Assembly (NCBI GenBank): GCA_964430855.1
Contig: CAYSHC010000004.1
Location: 1 to 64,000, forward strand
Direction of reading: 5' to 3'
DNA: 64,000 bases
Source: JAEZDP01 sp964430855
GTDB lineage: Bacteria; Acidobacteriota; Vicinamibacteria; Vicinamibacterales; Vicinamibacteraceae
The translations under genes and the position numbers were made by a program. Under the pieces are notes generated by a model. The model was not told the origin of the DNA. It saw nothing but the letters and a program-made list of their open reading frames with translations, and searched no databases. Positions 22,589 to 30,905 of this stretch are shown one piece after another. Every line of letters starts with the position of its first letter. The first letter of the stretch is position 1.

Positions 22589-25376
22589 CGAGCTTGCTCA
22601 GCTCCCGGAGCCAGAGGACCGAGCTGGCGACGGCAGTGCAGAACAGCCAGTCGCCGGCGGTGAGCGGCACGGTGCCGAACGATCGCTGCAGCCACGGCAC
22701 GTAGGTCACGGCCACCTGGAGCACGAGCGACACCGTTACCGCGCCGAGCAGCCAGGAATTCACGAAGAGCCGCGGCAAGGCGCTGCGATCGTCCGACCGG
22801 GCGTTGGGCACGTTGAACACCTGGAACAGCATCAGCGTCGTGAACGCCATCGTCTGCGCGTAGCGCAGATCGCCCGTCCCTGGGACGAATCCGCCCGGCA
22901 GCGAGGCGTCGAGCACGAAGAGCGTGCCGGCGGCCATGATCACGCCGACAAGGACGATGCCGCGCCACATCCGCGGCGTCAGCACGCCCTCGTCGGTCGG
23001 CCGTGGCGCCTGATGCATCAGGTTCTCGTCGGCCGGGTCGACGCCGAGCGCCAGGGCCGGCAGCCCGTCGGTCACGAGGTTGATCCACAGGATCTGGGTG
23101 GCGAGCAGCGGGAGGACGACCTCCTCGCCGCCGACGTCGAGGCCAATCTGCGCCGCGAGCAGCACGCCGAAGAACATCGTGAGCACCTCGCCGAAGTTCG
23201 ACGAGAGCAGGTAGCGGAGGAACTTCCGGATGTTGTCGAAGATGGCGCGCCCTTCCTCGACGGCTGCCACGATGGTCGCGAAGTTGTCGTCGGCGAGCAC
23301 CAGGTCGGCCGCCTCCTTCGACACATCCGTGCCCGTGATGCCCATCGCGATACCGACGTCGGCCCGCTTGAGCGCCGGCGCGTCGTTGACGCCGTCCCCC
23401 GTCATGGCGACGATGGCGCCGTTGCGGCGCAGCGCCTCGACGATGCGCAGCTTGTGCGACGGGTTCACGCGGGCGTAGACGGACACGTCGGCGACCGCCG
23501 CCCGCAGCGCGTCGTCGTCGAGCGCTTCGAGCTCGGGCCCCGTCAGCGTACGCCCGTCCGACGAGATGTCGAGCTCGCGCGCGATGACGGCAGCCGTCGT
23601 CGGGTGATCGCCGGTGATCATCAGCGGCCGGATTCCGGCGGCCTTCGCGCGGGCCACGGCATCGCGTGCCTCGGCACGCGGCGGGTCGATCATGCCGATG
23701 AGCCCGATGAACACCAGGCCCTGCTCGAGGGCGTCGTCGGCCTCCTCTCCGGGCCCGGGGACGGCGTCGGCTGGCAGCGTGCGGCTGGCGACGCCCAGCG
23801 TCCGGAGCGCCTCGCCGGCGAGGCGCTCGTTGAGCGCCAGGATCGCGGCCTTGCGGTCAGGCGTGAGGGCCTGCGTGTCGTTGCCGACGAGCTCGTGCGA
23901 GCACCGCTCGAGCAGCACGTCGGGCGCCCCTTTCGAGAACAGCCTTCCGCCGTTGGTGCCGGCGTCGCGGTGGAGCGTGCTCATCAGCTTCCGCTCCGAC
24001 GAGAAGGGCACCTCTCCCACGCGCGGCAGGCGCTCGTCGAGGTCGGCAGCACCCAGGCCGGCCTTGCGGGCAGCGACGATCAGCGCGCCCTCCGTCGGAT
24101 CGCCCTGCACGGCCCATGTGCCGCCGTGCTCGACGACGGCCGCGTTGTTGGCGCGTTCCGCGGCCGTCAGCGCTTCCCTCAGCTCGTACGCCAGCGGGCC
24201 CTCGACCGCGGCGCCGTCGTCGCGGCGCACCGACCCGTCGGGCCCATAGCCTGTGCCTTCGAGCGTGACGCGGCCGCTGGCCGTCACCACGACGCGGACC
24301 GCCATCTCGTTCCTCGTCAGCGTGCCCGTCTTGTCCGATGCGATGACGGTGGCCGAGCCGAGCGACTCGACGGCCGCGAGGTGCCGCACAATCGCGTTGC
24401 GCCGCGCCATCCGCTGGACGCCGATGGCCAGGACGGCCGTGACGACGGCGGGCAGGCCCTCCGGCACCGCCGCGACGGCCAGCGCGACGCCGAGGATCAG
24501 CACGTCGAACAGGGCCGGCGCGCCGTGCACGTCCTCGACGACGATGATGGTGGCGATCATCACGGCCGCAATGGCCAGCACGACGAGCCCGAGCACCTTG
24601 CCGATGCGATCGAGCTCCACCTGCAGCGGTGTCCGTTGGTCGGGTGTCTCCTCGAGCAGGCCGGCGATGCGGCCCATCTCGGTGCGCATGCCCGTGGCCG
24701 TGACCACGGCGGCACCGTGGCCGTAGGTCACCGCCGTGCCGCTGAAGACCATGTTGTGGCGCTCGCCGAGCGGTGCGTCGCCGGCAATGGGATGCGCGTC
24801 CTTGCTGACGGGGAGGCTCTCGCCCGTGAGCGCGGCCTCGCTCGTCTGCAGCGAGACCGACTCGATCAGGCGCGCGTCGGCGGGGATCGTGTCGCCTTCG
24901 TCGATGAGGACGATGTCGCCGGGGACGATCTCCGTGGCGGGAACGCTCCGACGCTCGCCGTCGCGGATGACGGTCGCCTTGTCGGCAGCCATGGCGCGGA
25001 GCGCGGCGACGGCCGCCTCGGCGCGCGTCTCCTGCACGTAGCCCATCGCGGCGTTGAGCAGGACGACGACGAAGATCGCGATCGCCTCGTAGGGCAGGGC
25101 GGCATCGCCCTCGAGCGCCCAGAGCGCGGTGGAGATGGCCGTCGCGATGAGCAGCAGGATGACGAGGACGTCCTGGAATTGCGCGACGAAGCGCCGCCAG
25201 GCAGGTACCGGCGCCCTGGCCGTGAGCTGGTTGGGGCCGTGGCGTTCGAGCCTCGCGCGAGCCTCGGCATCGCTCAGCCCGGCGTGCGGGTCGGTGCCAA
25301 GCGCCGCAAGGATCTCGTCGACGTCCCGGCGCCAGGCGTCGTCGAGGCCCGGGACATCTGTCGCGGTGTCAGCCAC
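22533..25376 (-). CDS. P-type ATPase, Ca2+/cation-transporting P2A type
   Basis: A 947-residue cation pump. N-terminal cation-ATPase domain; TGES actuator loop; PEGLPAVVTAVLAIG in M4, the P2A calcium-binding helix with Pro-Glu-Gly-Leu; phosphorylated Asp in SDKTGTLTRNE (D348); GDGVNDAPALK hinge; and the C-terminal cation-ATPase domain (NLVTDGLPALALGVDP). P2A pumps move Ca2+ and sometimes Mn2+ out of the cytosol. Length is close to the family norm (~900). The nearest downstream gene on its strand is absent; it converges on the DMT gene with a 56-bp overlap. Confidence 0.93.
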   Translation of the reverse strand: MADTATDVPGLDDAWRRDVDEILAALGTDPHAGLSDAEARARLERHGPNQLTARAPVPAWRRFVAQFQDVLVILLLIATAISTALWALEGDAALPYEAIAIFVVVLLNAAMGYVQETRAEAAVAALRAMAADKATVIRDGERRSVPATEIVPGDIVLIDEGDTIPADARLIESVSLQTSEAALTGESLPVSKDAHPIAGDAPLGERHNMVFSGTAVTYGHGAAVVTATGMRTEMGRIAGLLEETPDQRTPLQVELDRIGKVLGLVVLAIAAVMIATIIVVEDVHGAPALFDVLILGVALAVAAVPEGLPAVVTAVLAIGVQRMARRNAIVRHLAAVESLGSATVIASDKTGTLTRNEMAVRVVVTASGRVTLEGTGYGPDGSVRRDDGAAVEGPLAYELREALTAAERANNAAVVEHGGTWAVQGDPTEGALIVAARKAGLGAADLDERLPRVGEVPFSSERKLMSTLHRDAGTNGGRLFSKGAPDVLLERCSHELVGNDTQALTPDRKAAILALNERLAGEALRTLGVASRTLPADAVPGPGEEADDALEQGLVFIGLIGMIDPPRAEARDAVARAKAAGIRPLMITGDHPTTAAVIARELDISSDGRTLTGPELEALDDDALRAAVADVSVYARVNPSHKLRIVEALRRNGAIVAMTGDGVNDAPALKRADVGIAMGITGTDVSKEAADLVLADDNFATIVAAVEEGRAIFDNIRKFLRYLLSSNFGEVLTMFFGVLLAAQIGLDVGGEEVVLPLLATQILWINLVTDGLPALALGVDPADENLMHQAPRPTDEGVLTPRMWRGIVLVGVIMAAGTLFVLDASLPGGFVPGTGDLRYAQTMAFTTLMLFQVFNVPNARSDDRSALPRLFVNSWLLGAVTVSLVLQVAVTYVPWLQRSFGTVPLTAGDWLFCTAVASSVLWLRELSKLVTRALGATRSRAGNAAAG

Positions 25377-25428
25377 GGTGGCAGGCAGGGAAGCGGGCGG
25401 GCGCGCCGTGACCGGCGCGCTCCTGCCC

Positions 25429-26133
25429 TCAGCGCGTGCGAAGCGCCTCGATCATCCGGCGCAGCGCTTCGTCGGCGGCCGCGCGGTACTCCGCCAGCCG
25501 GTTCCGGTCGGCGGCGGCGAGCGCCTCGCGCAGGCGCGCCGCGTCGTAGTCCCGCGTGTAGCACGGCGTGCCGGTCTGGTGCCGCCACGAGTCCTCGAGG
25601 CTTCCGGCGTCCACAGGATCGAAGCCGAGCTCGTCGACAAGCTGCATCACCTTCGCGCGGGCGTCCGGCGGATCGCCGGAGACGGGCAGGGCGACGCGAT
25701 CCGGCGCGCCCTTCGGCCGCGCCTTCTCGATGAGGTGCGACGCGTAGATGTTGTTGAACGCCTTGACCACCGGGCGCCCGAGGTGCTCGGACACCCACAC
25801 GCTCTCGACCTTGCCCTCGTCGAGCTCGGCGATGCGCCCGTCGCGCGACGGGTAGTAGTTGCCGGTGTCGACGACCGCGACGTCGGCAGGGACGCCGTCG
25901 AAGAGGCCCCTGGGAAGCCTGGGGATCGCGCCCTGAGGGATCGTTACGACGACGATCTCGCCGCTGCGCGCCGCCTCGGCGGCGGTCACGGCACGGACGC
26001 CGAGCTCCGAGGCCAGCGCCTGGAGCGACTCCGGGCCGCGCGAGTTCGCAATCGCGACGTCGTGTCCGAGGGGCGCCAGCCGGCGGGCCAGCGCGCTGCC
26101 GATCATGCCTGCGCCGATGATTCCGATTCGCAT
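25429..26133 (-). CDS. NADP-binding oxidoreductase (F420-dependent NADP reductase-like)
   Basis: A 234-residue protein with an N-terminal Rossmann site GIIGAGMIGSALARRLAPLGH and a following ANSRGPESL that would bind the NADP 2'-phosphate. Further landmarks are VVVTIPQGAIP, VVDTGNYY, KAFNNIYA and PVSGDPPDA, matching the NPD-type/F420:NADP oxidoreductase superfamily. Whether F420 is used is not known. It lies 52 bp upstream of the P-type ATPase on the same strand, possibly cotranscribed. Confidence 0.85.
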   Translation of the reverse strand: MRIGIIGAGMIGSALARRLAPLGHDVAIANSRGPESLQALASELGVRAVTAAEAARSGEIVVVTIPQGAIPRLPRGLFDGVPADVAVVDTGNYYPSRDGRIAELDEGKVESVWVSEHLGRPVVKAFNNIYASHLIEKARPKGAPDRVALPVSGDPPDARAKVMQLVDELGFDPVDAGSLEDSWRHQTGTPCYTRDYDAARLREALAAADRNRLAEYRAAADEALRRMIEALRTR

Positions 26134-26168
26134 GGATGCATCGTACCCCGCGATCGACCGTGCGGGAA

Positions 26169-26245
<77 letters not shown>

Positions 26246-26370
26246 TCGCGAAGCAGCAGAGCCATGCTAGCAGATGGGGCGCCGCCAGGGCCGCGCGTGC
26301 AGGCCCCGCATCTTGACATCGCCACGGGCCGCCCATACGGTACGAACAGCCCCTCTTGTCGAGAACGCCC

Positions 26371-27405
26371 ATGACATTCGCGGTTCCGGCGCCGCTGCTG
26401 CGCCGTGTGGTCATCCTTGTCGCCTGCCTCTGCGGGGCGGGCACCGCCTCGGCGCAGGTCGCCTTCACGCGGCTGCCCGATCGGGTGGACGTGTCGATCG
26501 ACGGGCAGCCGTTCACGTCGTTCCATGTCGGCGGCGAGCACCTCAACCGCGTGTACCTGCATCCGCTGCGCGCCGCGTCCGGCACCGTCGTCACGCGGTC
26601 GGTCCCCGCCGGGCAGCTGCCGGGCGAGACGACGGACCATCCGCACCACGCCGGACTGTTCTACGGGCACGGTGACGTCAACGGCCTGAACTTCTGGGCC
26701 ATCCGCAACGAGCCGCCGTCAGGGACGCGCGACGAGACGCTCGGGCGCATCGTGCTGCAGGAGCTCACGGAGCTGCAGGACGGGCCCCGCACGGGGACGC
26801 TGCGTGCCGTGCTCCACTGGCTGACGCCCGACGGCAGGACGCTCATCACCGAGCGGCGTGCGATGACGTTCCACGCCCATCCGCAGCTGCGCATCGTGGA
26901 CGTCGACATCGACCTCGAGGCACATGAACGCGTCGTCTTCGGCGACACGAAGGAAGGCACCTTCGCGCTGCGCGTCGCGACGGTGCTGGAGGAGGCCGAC
27001 GCCAGGCGCAAGGCCGGCGGCCCCGCCCGCACCGGCCGCCTGCGCAACGCACAGGGCGGCGAGGGTGAGCCGGAGGTGTGGGGGCGGCGATCCGAGTGGG
27101 TCGACTACGCCGGCGCCATCGACGGCGAGCGCGTGGGCATCGTGATGATGGACCACCCGTCGAACCCGCGGCATCCGACGTACTGGCATTCGCGCGGGTA
27201 CGGACTGCACGCGATCAACCCGTTCGGCGTGCACGACTTCCTCGACGATCCGACGAAGGATGGCAGCCTGGCGATCGAGCAGGGGCAGCGCGTGCGCTTC
27301 CGCTACCGCGTCGCCGTGCATCCCGGGTGGTCGGCCGGACAGCTGGCCGATCTCTATCGCGAGTTCGCGACGGCGCCCGGGTCGGGCGCCACGGTACGGC
27401 GATGA
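26371..27405 (+). CDS. Secreted DUF6807 (PmoA-like) protein
   Basis: A 344-residue exported protein with a signal peptide (VVILVACLCGAGTASAQ). The body matches the DUF6807 family, annotated PmoA-like although not shown to be a methane mono-oxygenase subunit: RVYLHPLRAASG, TTDHPHHAGLFYGHGDVNG, FGDTKEGTFALRV, MMDHPSNPRHPTYWHSRGYGLHAINPFG. His-rich motifs suggest metal or ligand binding. Members often accompany sugar-utilisation genes. The ATG was preferred over an upstream TTG. It overlaps the next gene by 4 bp (ATGA). Confidence 0.8.
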   Translation: MTFAVPAPLLRRVVILVACLCGAGTASAQVAFTRLPDRVDVSIDGQPFTSFHVGGEHLNRVYLHPLRAASGTVVTRSVPAGQLPGETTDHPHHAGLFYGHGDVNGLNFWAIRNEPPSGTRDETLGRIVLQELTELQDGPRTGTLRAVLHWLTPDGRTLITERRAMTFHAHPQLRIVDVDIDLEAHERVVFGDTKEGTFALRVATVLEEADARRKAGGPARTGRLRNAQGGEGEPEVWGRRSEWVDYAGAIDGERVGIVMMDHPSNPRHPTYWHSRGYGLHAINPFGVHDFLDDPTKDGSLAIEQGQRVRFRYRVAVHPGWSAGQLADLYREFATAPGSGATVRR

Positions 27406-28004
27406 ACTTCCTCGCGCACTTCCTCGTGGCCGACGACGACGAAGAGCTGAGACTCGGCAGCCTGCTGGGCGACGTCGTCAAGGGGCGGGTGGAGCGCTAC
27501 GACCACCCTGGCACCACCGACGGCATCAGGGCCGGCATCCGCCTGCATCGTGCCGTGGACTCGTTCTCGGACGCCCACGATGCGGTGCGGCGCAGCCGCC
27601 AGCGCCTCGTGCCGGCCTACGGGCACATGGCGGGCGTGCTCGTCGATGTGTTCTATGACCATGTCCTTGCGCGCACGTGGGCCGAGCACCACGCGGCGCC
27701 GTTGCCGGCCTTCGCGCGCGACGTCTACAGGACCCTGCGCGACAACCTGCCACGGCTGCCGCGCGAGGCGCACGCGCTCGTGCGTGCGATGACGGGCGGC
27801 GACTGGCTGACGCGTTACGCCAGCCTCGCCGGCATCGACGGCACCCTCCGGGAGATGGCGCACCGCACCGCCGTGGCGCGCGGCATCGCCGGGGCTGCCG
27901 CCGACCTCGACCGTGACTACGAGGCCTACGCGTCGGAGTTTGCCGCGTTCCTGCCCGACCTGCGCACGCACGCCGCGGAGGTGGTGCGTGGGCTGCCGAT
28001 CTGA
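27402..28004 (+). CDS. acpH: Acyl-carrier-protein phosphodiesterase-like protein (AcpH/DUF479)
   Basis: A 200-residue protein. N-terminal NFLAHFLVADDDEELRLGSL, LLGDVVKG, RLHRAVDSFSD and the HMAGVLVDVFYDHVLA segment match the ACP hydrolase family, distantly related to HD-domain hydrolases; AcpH removes phosphopantetheine from ACP. The substrate is inferred from the family. Its ATG overlaps the stop of the DUF6807 gene (ATGA). The AraC-type regulator starts 7 bp after its stop, so all three are probably cotranscribed. Confidence 0.85.
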   Translation: MNFLAHFLVADDDEELRLGSLLGDVVKGRVERYDHPGTTDGIRAGIRLHRAVDSFSDAHDAVRRSRQRLVPAYGHMAGVLVDVFYDHVLARTWAEHHAAPLPAFARDVYRTLRDNLPRLPREAHALVRAMTGGDWLTRYASLAGIDGTLREMAHRTAVARGIAGAAADLDRDYEAYASEFAAFLPDLRTHAAEVVRGLPI

Positions 28005-28011
28005 CGTGTCG

Positions 28012-28842
28012 ATGACGACGTGGCGCCCCGCCGCGGACCTTGCGGCGTACGTGGCGCTTTACTGGGATGCCGATCTCCCGCCGTTTGCCGGCGGCAGCGA
28101 CATCGAGCGCGTGCTGCCGCACGGCGGGATGCAGCTTGTCATCAGCCTGCGCGACACACCGATGCGCGTGTTCGACAGGGACGACCCGGCGCGCTGCGTG
28201 GCGGCACCACCGCTGATTGTGACGGGGCCAGCCGATCGGTACAGCCTCATCAGCCGTGCCGACACGGCCAGGACGGTCGGCGTCGTGTTCCGGCCGGGCG
28301 GGGCCGCGGCCTTCACGGGCTGTGCCGCGTCGGACCTGTTCGACCTCGACGTGGATGTCGCCGCCCTGTGGGGTCGTGCGCTCTGTGACGAGTTGCGCAA
28401 CCGGGTGCTGTCGGCGCCCACGGCCCGCGAGCGCGTCGGCGTGCTCGACGAGGTCCTGCGGCGGCAGCTCAGGCCCGTGCCCGCGCATCGTGAGGCGGTG
28501 GCCTACGCGGTGCGGGAGCTCCAGCGTCGGCCCGCGGCGGCGCGCGTCGGGGACGTCGTCGCGCGCGTCGGCCTGAGCCACCGGCGCTTCCTCGATCACT
28601 TCACCGCCTTGGTGGGCCTCACGCCAAAGCGGTTCAGCCGGCTGCAGCGTTTCCAGGCCGTGCTGCGGGCGAAGGCGGTGCACGACGAGCGCACGTGGGC
28701 GGCCCTGGCGGCCGAGTGCGGCTATGCGGATCAGGCGCACCTTGTCCGCGACTTCCGCGCCTTCGCCGGGCTGACGCCGGAGGAGTACCTCGGCCGACGG
28801 ACGGCGTTTGCCAACCACGTCGTCGAGGCAGGCCAGGCCTGA
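28012..28842 (+). CDS. AraC-family transcriptional regulator
   Basis: A 276-residue regulator. An uncharacterised N-terminal domain (DUF6597-like: LPHGGMQLVISLRD, FRPGGAAAFTG) precedes a C-terminal AraC-type pair of helix-turn-helices (about 165-265; VARVGLSHRRFLDHFTALVG and ECGYADQAHLVRDFRAFAG, then LTPEEYL). Start MTTWRP was preferred; GTG two codons upstream is an alternative. It lies 7 bp after acpH. The N-terminal ligand is unknown. Confidence 0.88.
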   Translation: MTTWRPAADLAAYVALYWDADLPPFAGGSDIERVLPHGGMQLVISLRDTPMRVFDRDDPARCVAAPPLIVTGPADRYSLISRADTARTVGVVFRPGGAAAFTGCAASDLFDLDVDVAALWGRALCDELRNRVLSAPTARERVGVLDEVLRRQLRPVPAHREAVAYAVRELQRRPAAARVGDVVARVGLSHRRFLDHFTALVGLTPKRFSRLQRFQAVLRAKAVHDERTWAALAAECGYADQAHLVRDFRAFAGLTPEEYLGRRTAFANHVVEAGQA

Positions 28843-28916
28843 GGCCGCACGACCCTTCAAATTCGTTCAAGACACGACGTGGCGCCCAGGGGCATGCTGG
28901 GGGCAGGAGGTGACGC

Positions 28917-29351
28917 ATGTCCGTTTCCCCGGTGCCCCAGGGCTACCCGCGGCTGAGTCCGTATCTCGTCGTCGATGACCCCGACGTGGCGATCAGGTTC
29001 ATGCGCGAGGTGCTCGGAGGCGAGGAGGTGCGCAGGAGCATGGACGCGAACGGGCGCGTGATGCACGCGGAGATCCGCGTGGCCGACACGCTCGTCATGG
29101 TGGGAGGGGCCAGCGAGCAGTGGCCGGTGATACCTGGCGCCCTGCACGTCTACCTGGAGGACGTGGATGCCGCCTACGCGCGGGCGCTCGCGGTGGGAGC
29201 GACGTCGCTGACGCCGCCGACGCTCCAGCCGTACGGCGACCGGAGCGCGTACGTGCGCGACGCCGCCGGCACGACGTGGTTCCTGTCGACGCACGTCGAG
29301 GACGTCTCCGACGAGGAGATCCGGCGCCGCATGGCGGCCGCGGGCCGGTGA
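28917..29351 (+). CDS. VOC-superfamily PhnB/glyoxalase-like protein
   Basis: A 144-residue VOC-fold protein: RLSPYLVVDDPDVAIRFM, a charged second helix-strand unit, MVGGASEQWP, VYLEDVDAAYARALAVGA and the C-terminal YVRDAAGTTWFLSTHVEDV. This is the common uncharacterised glyoxalase/PhnB group. AGGAGG precedes the ATG by 8 bases. It lies downstream of the AraC gene and converges with the DinB-like gene across a 10-bp stem. Confidence 0.87.
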   Translation: MSVSPVPQGYPRLSPYLVVDDPDVAIRFMREVLGGEEVRRSMDANGRVMHAEIRVADTLVMVGGASEQWPVIPGALHVYLEDVDAAYARALAVGATSLTPPTLQPYGDRSAYVRDAAGTTWFLSTHVEDVSDEEIRRRMAAAGR

Positions 29352-29358
29352 GTGCCGG

Positions 29359-29393
29359 GCCGGTGGCGACGACCGTCTGTCGGCGCCACCGGC
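29359..29393. terminator. Bidirectional stem between VOC and DinB-like genes
   Basis: GCCGGTGGCG and CGCCACCGGC form a 10-bp perfect stem with a 15-nt loop in the 52-bp space between two converging genes. No T-tract is present. Confidence 0.55.
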
Positions 29394-29403
29394 GTTCGCG
29401 AGG

Positions 29404-29934
29404 CTACCGGCCTTCGCTCGACGGCGGCACGACGCCCTTGATGCGCATGTAGGTCACCACGTTGCCGTAGTGCTCCATGTTGTGGGCGTTGTTGAAGGCG
29501 AGCACGGCAAGCTTCGGCTGCTCGCCGAGGAAGAACTTCACCTTCTCGGCGCCCGCCGCGTCGGTGAGCTTCGCGTAGACGCCGTCGCAGTATGCGAAGG
29601 ACGCCTCGAGCGCCTTGGCGATGTCGGCCTTGGTGGTGGCGGTCTGCTCGACGTTGGCGGTCGACGGGTTCTTCTCGCCGGCCGCCGCTGAGCAGATCAT
29701 GTAGTTGGCGTTGGCGATGTGGCCGAAGAGGCGCGCGAGCGTACGGACCTCCGGCGTCGGGGCGAACGAGTAGGTGTCCTCGTCCATCTTGGCGGCGGCC
29801 TTGACGACGTTGCTCTTGATCAGGTCGTGCTGCGCCTTGATGGCGGCGGTCATCGGGTTGGCGTCCTGCGCGTGCGCGGCGGTCGCGCAACAGAGCAGGC
29901 CGAGACATGTGAGAGCTGCAGACTTGAAGGTCAT
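29404..29934 (-). CDS. Secreted DinB-like protein
   Basis: A 176-residue protein with a signal peptide (ALTCLGLLCCATAAHAQ) and a four-helix DinB/YfiT-like bundle: LIKSNVVKAAAKM, FAPTPEVRTLARLFGHIANANYMICS, and NNAHNMEHYGNVVTYMRIKG. The three histidine positions typical of this family (GHIAN, HNMEH) could bind metal. Exported DinB-like proteins are common in Acidobacteria and have no known function. Its promoter region adjoins the GGGGTCAGGTCTCG repeat cluster. Confidence 0.82.
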   Translation of the reverse strand: MTFKSAALTCLGLLCCATAAHAQDANPMTAAIKAQHDLIKSNVVKAAAKMDEDTYSFAPTPEVRTLARLFGHIANANYMICSAAAGEKNPSTANVEQTATTKADIAKALEASFAYCDGVYAKLTDAAGAEKVKFFLGEQPKLAVLAFNNAHNMEHYGNVVTYMRIKGVVPPSSEGR

Positions 29935-30018
29935 TGGTCCCTCCGGATGTTGGCTGTAAGAGAGTAACCGAATGCGGGGTCAGGTCTCGCAGAGAGGGTG
30001 TCCGGGGTCAGGTCTCGC

Positions 30019-30118
30019 NNNNNNNNNNNNNNNNNNNNNNNNNNNNNNNNNNNNNNNNNNNNNNNNNNNNNNNNNNNNNNNNNNNNNNNNNNNNNNNNNN
30101 NNNNNNNNNNNNNNNNNN
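30019..30118. other. Assembly gap (100 N)
   Basis: Exactly 100 unknown bases, the conventional size for a gap of unknown length. The same 18-base sequence (TCCGGGGTCAGGTCTCGC) ends at each side of it, so the break probably lies inside the repeat array. Any reading frame across it is not real. Confidence 0.97.
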
Positions 30119-30136
30119 TCCGGGGTCAGGTCTCGC

Positions 30137-30398
30137 TCCTGAGATGTGGCAGGAACTGCGACGTCGCGTCACCGACGATGCACGGACTCGACGCCCGACA
30201 GGCCGCTCCCAGCAGCTGGCTCACTGATGCAGGAAGGATGCGGCGTGCGGGCCTTGCCTGGTCGTTCGTGGGTCTTCAGGGAATGTGCCTGGTGATGCCA
30301 GCGGGGGAAGGGCGGACGCGCGCGACAGCCGCGCGCAGCACGTACGGGCGGCAGGTCTCGCGGGCCGAGGGATGGCAGATTCTGCTTCCCGGACGGTC
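30137..30398. other. Spacer between repeat copies; no gene recognised
   Basis: About 260 bp between the last forward and the first inverted repeat copy. Reading frames exist on both strands but none resembles a transposase or any other family I know, and none has a convincing ribosome site. It may be the degenerate interior of a mobile element. Confidence 0.5.
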
Positions 30399-30444
30399 CG
30401 AGACCTGACCCCACACACGGCATTTTCGAGACCTGACCCCAAGC

Positions 30445-30810
30445 TCAGGCGCGGGCGCCGGACGTCACGGTCTGCGAGGGCGGATCGCTCGCAGGGAACG
30501 ACTCGTCGATCGCCTCGTCGAGCGCGTAGTCGTCCTGCGCCCCGGTGATGCCCAGCCAGTCGCGCAGACGCGCGAGGTCGTCGTGGCCCGCCAGCGCGCG
30601 GGCGATCACCACGCCGACGGCGACGCCGACCAGCCCGACGCCCAGCCACGTCAGGTGCGGCACGCGCGCCCGCCGCGCGTCGAGTCCCGGCCTCGACCCC
30701 AGCCACGCGTCCGAATGTGGCGCGTCGTCGGAGAGGCCTTCGTTGAAGGCATCCACGGCATAGCGCTCCTGGCTGCCTCGCTGACGCTTCCACAGTCTCG
30801 GGTCGAACAT
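30445..30810 (-). CDS. Small single-helix membrane protein with C-terminal DESFPASDPPS motif
   Basis: A 121-residue protein. A charged N-terminus leads to one transmembrane helix (LTWLGVGLVGVAVGVVIARAL, about residues 51-71), followed by a short amphipathic segment and a C-terminal tail with ALDEAIDESFPASDPPS. That acidic motif occurs at the end of many small, uncharacterised bacterial proteins; its function is unknown. GGGAGG precedes the chosen ATG. Its stop lies 4 bp from the repeat cluster. The longer upstream frame overlaps the divergent gene's leader and was rejected. Confidence 0.7.
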   Translation of the reverse strand: MFDPRLWKRQRGSQERYAVDAFNEGLSDDAPHSDAWLGSRPGLDARRARVPHLTWLGVGLVGVAVGVVIARALAGHDDLARLRDWLGITGAQDDYALDEAIDESFPASDPPSQTVTSGARA

Positions 30811-30905
30811 CACAACCTCCCTGCCGGCTATCGTCTCACACTGCCGCGGACCTGCCGACGCATCGCCGCGCCCGACGACAGGTGCTGCTAAGCTCTTCGA
30901 CACCC

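Larger units (their letters stand above)
29976..30440. repeat. Cluster of GGGGTCAGGTCTCG repeats in two orientations
   Basis: Three forward copies of GGGGTCAGGTCTCGC lie at 29976-29990, 30004-30018 and 30122-30136. Two inverted copies (CGAGACCTGACCCC) lie at 30399-30412 and 30427-30440. The forward copies sit on both sides of a 100-N gap, and the first two are 28 bp apart in register. The last inverted copy ends 4 bp before the stop of the gene at 30445. Such paired short palindromic repeats usually mark REP/BIME-like elements associated with REP transposases; the transposase itself is not visible, possibly hidden in the gap. Confidence 0.75.

Noticed and set aside
30137..30398. Transposase remnant between repeat copies
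   Set aside because: I looked for Y1/IS200-type motifs on both strands and saw none.
29934..30408. Open frames crossing the run of N
   Set aside because: They depend on unknown bases and have no recognisable product.
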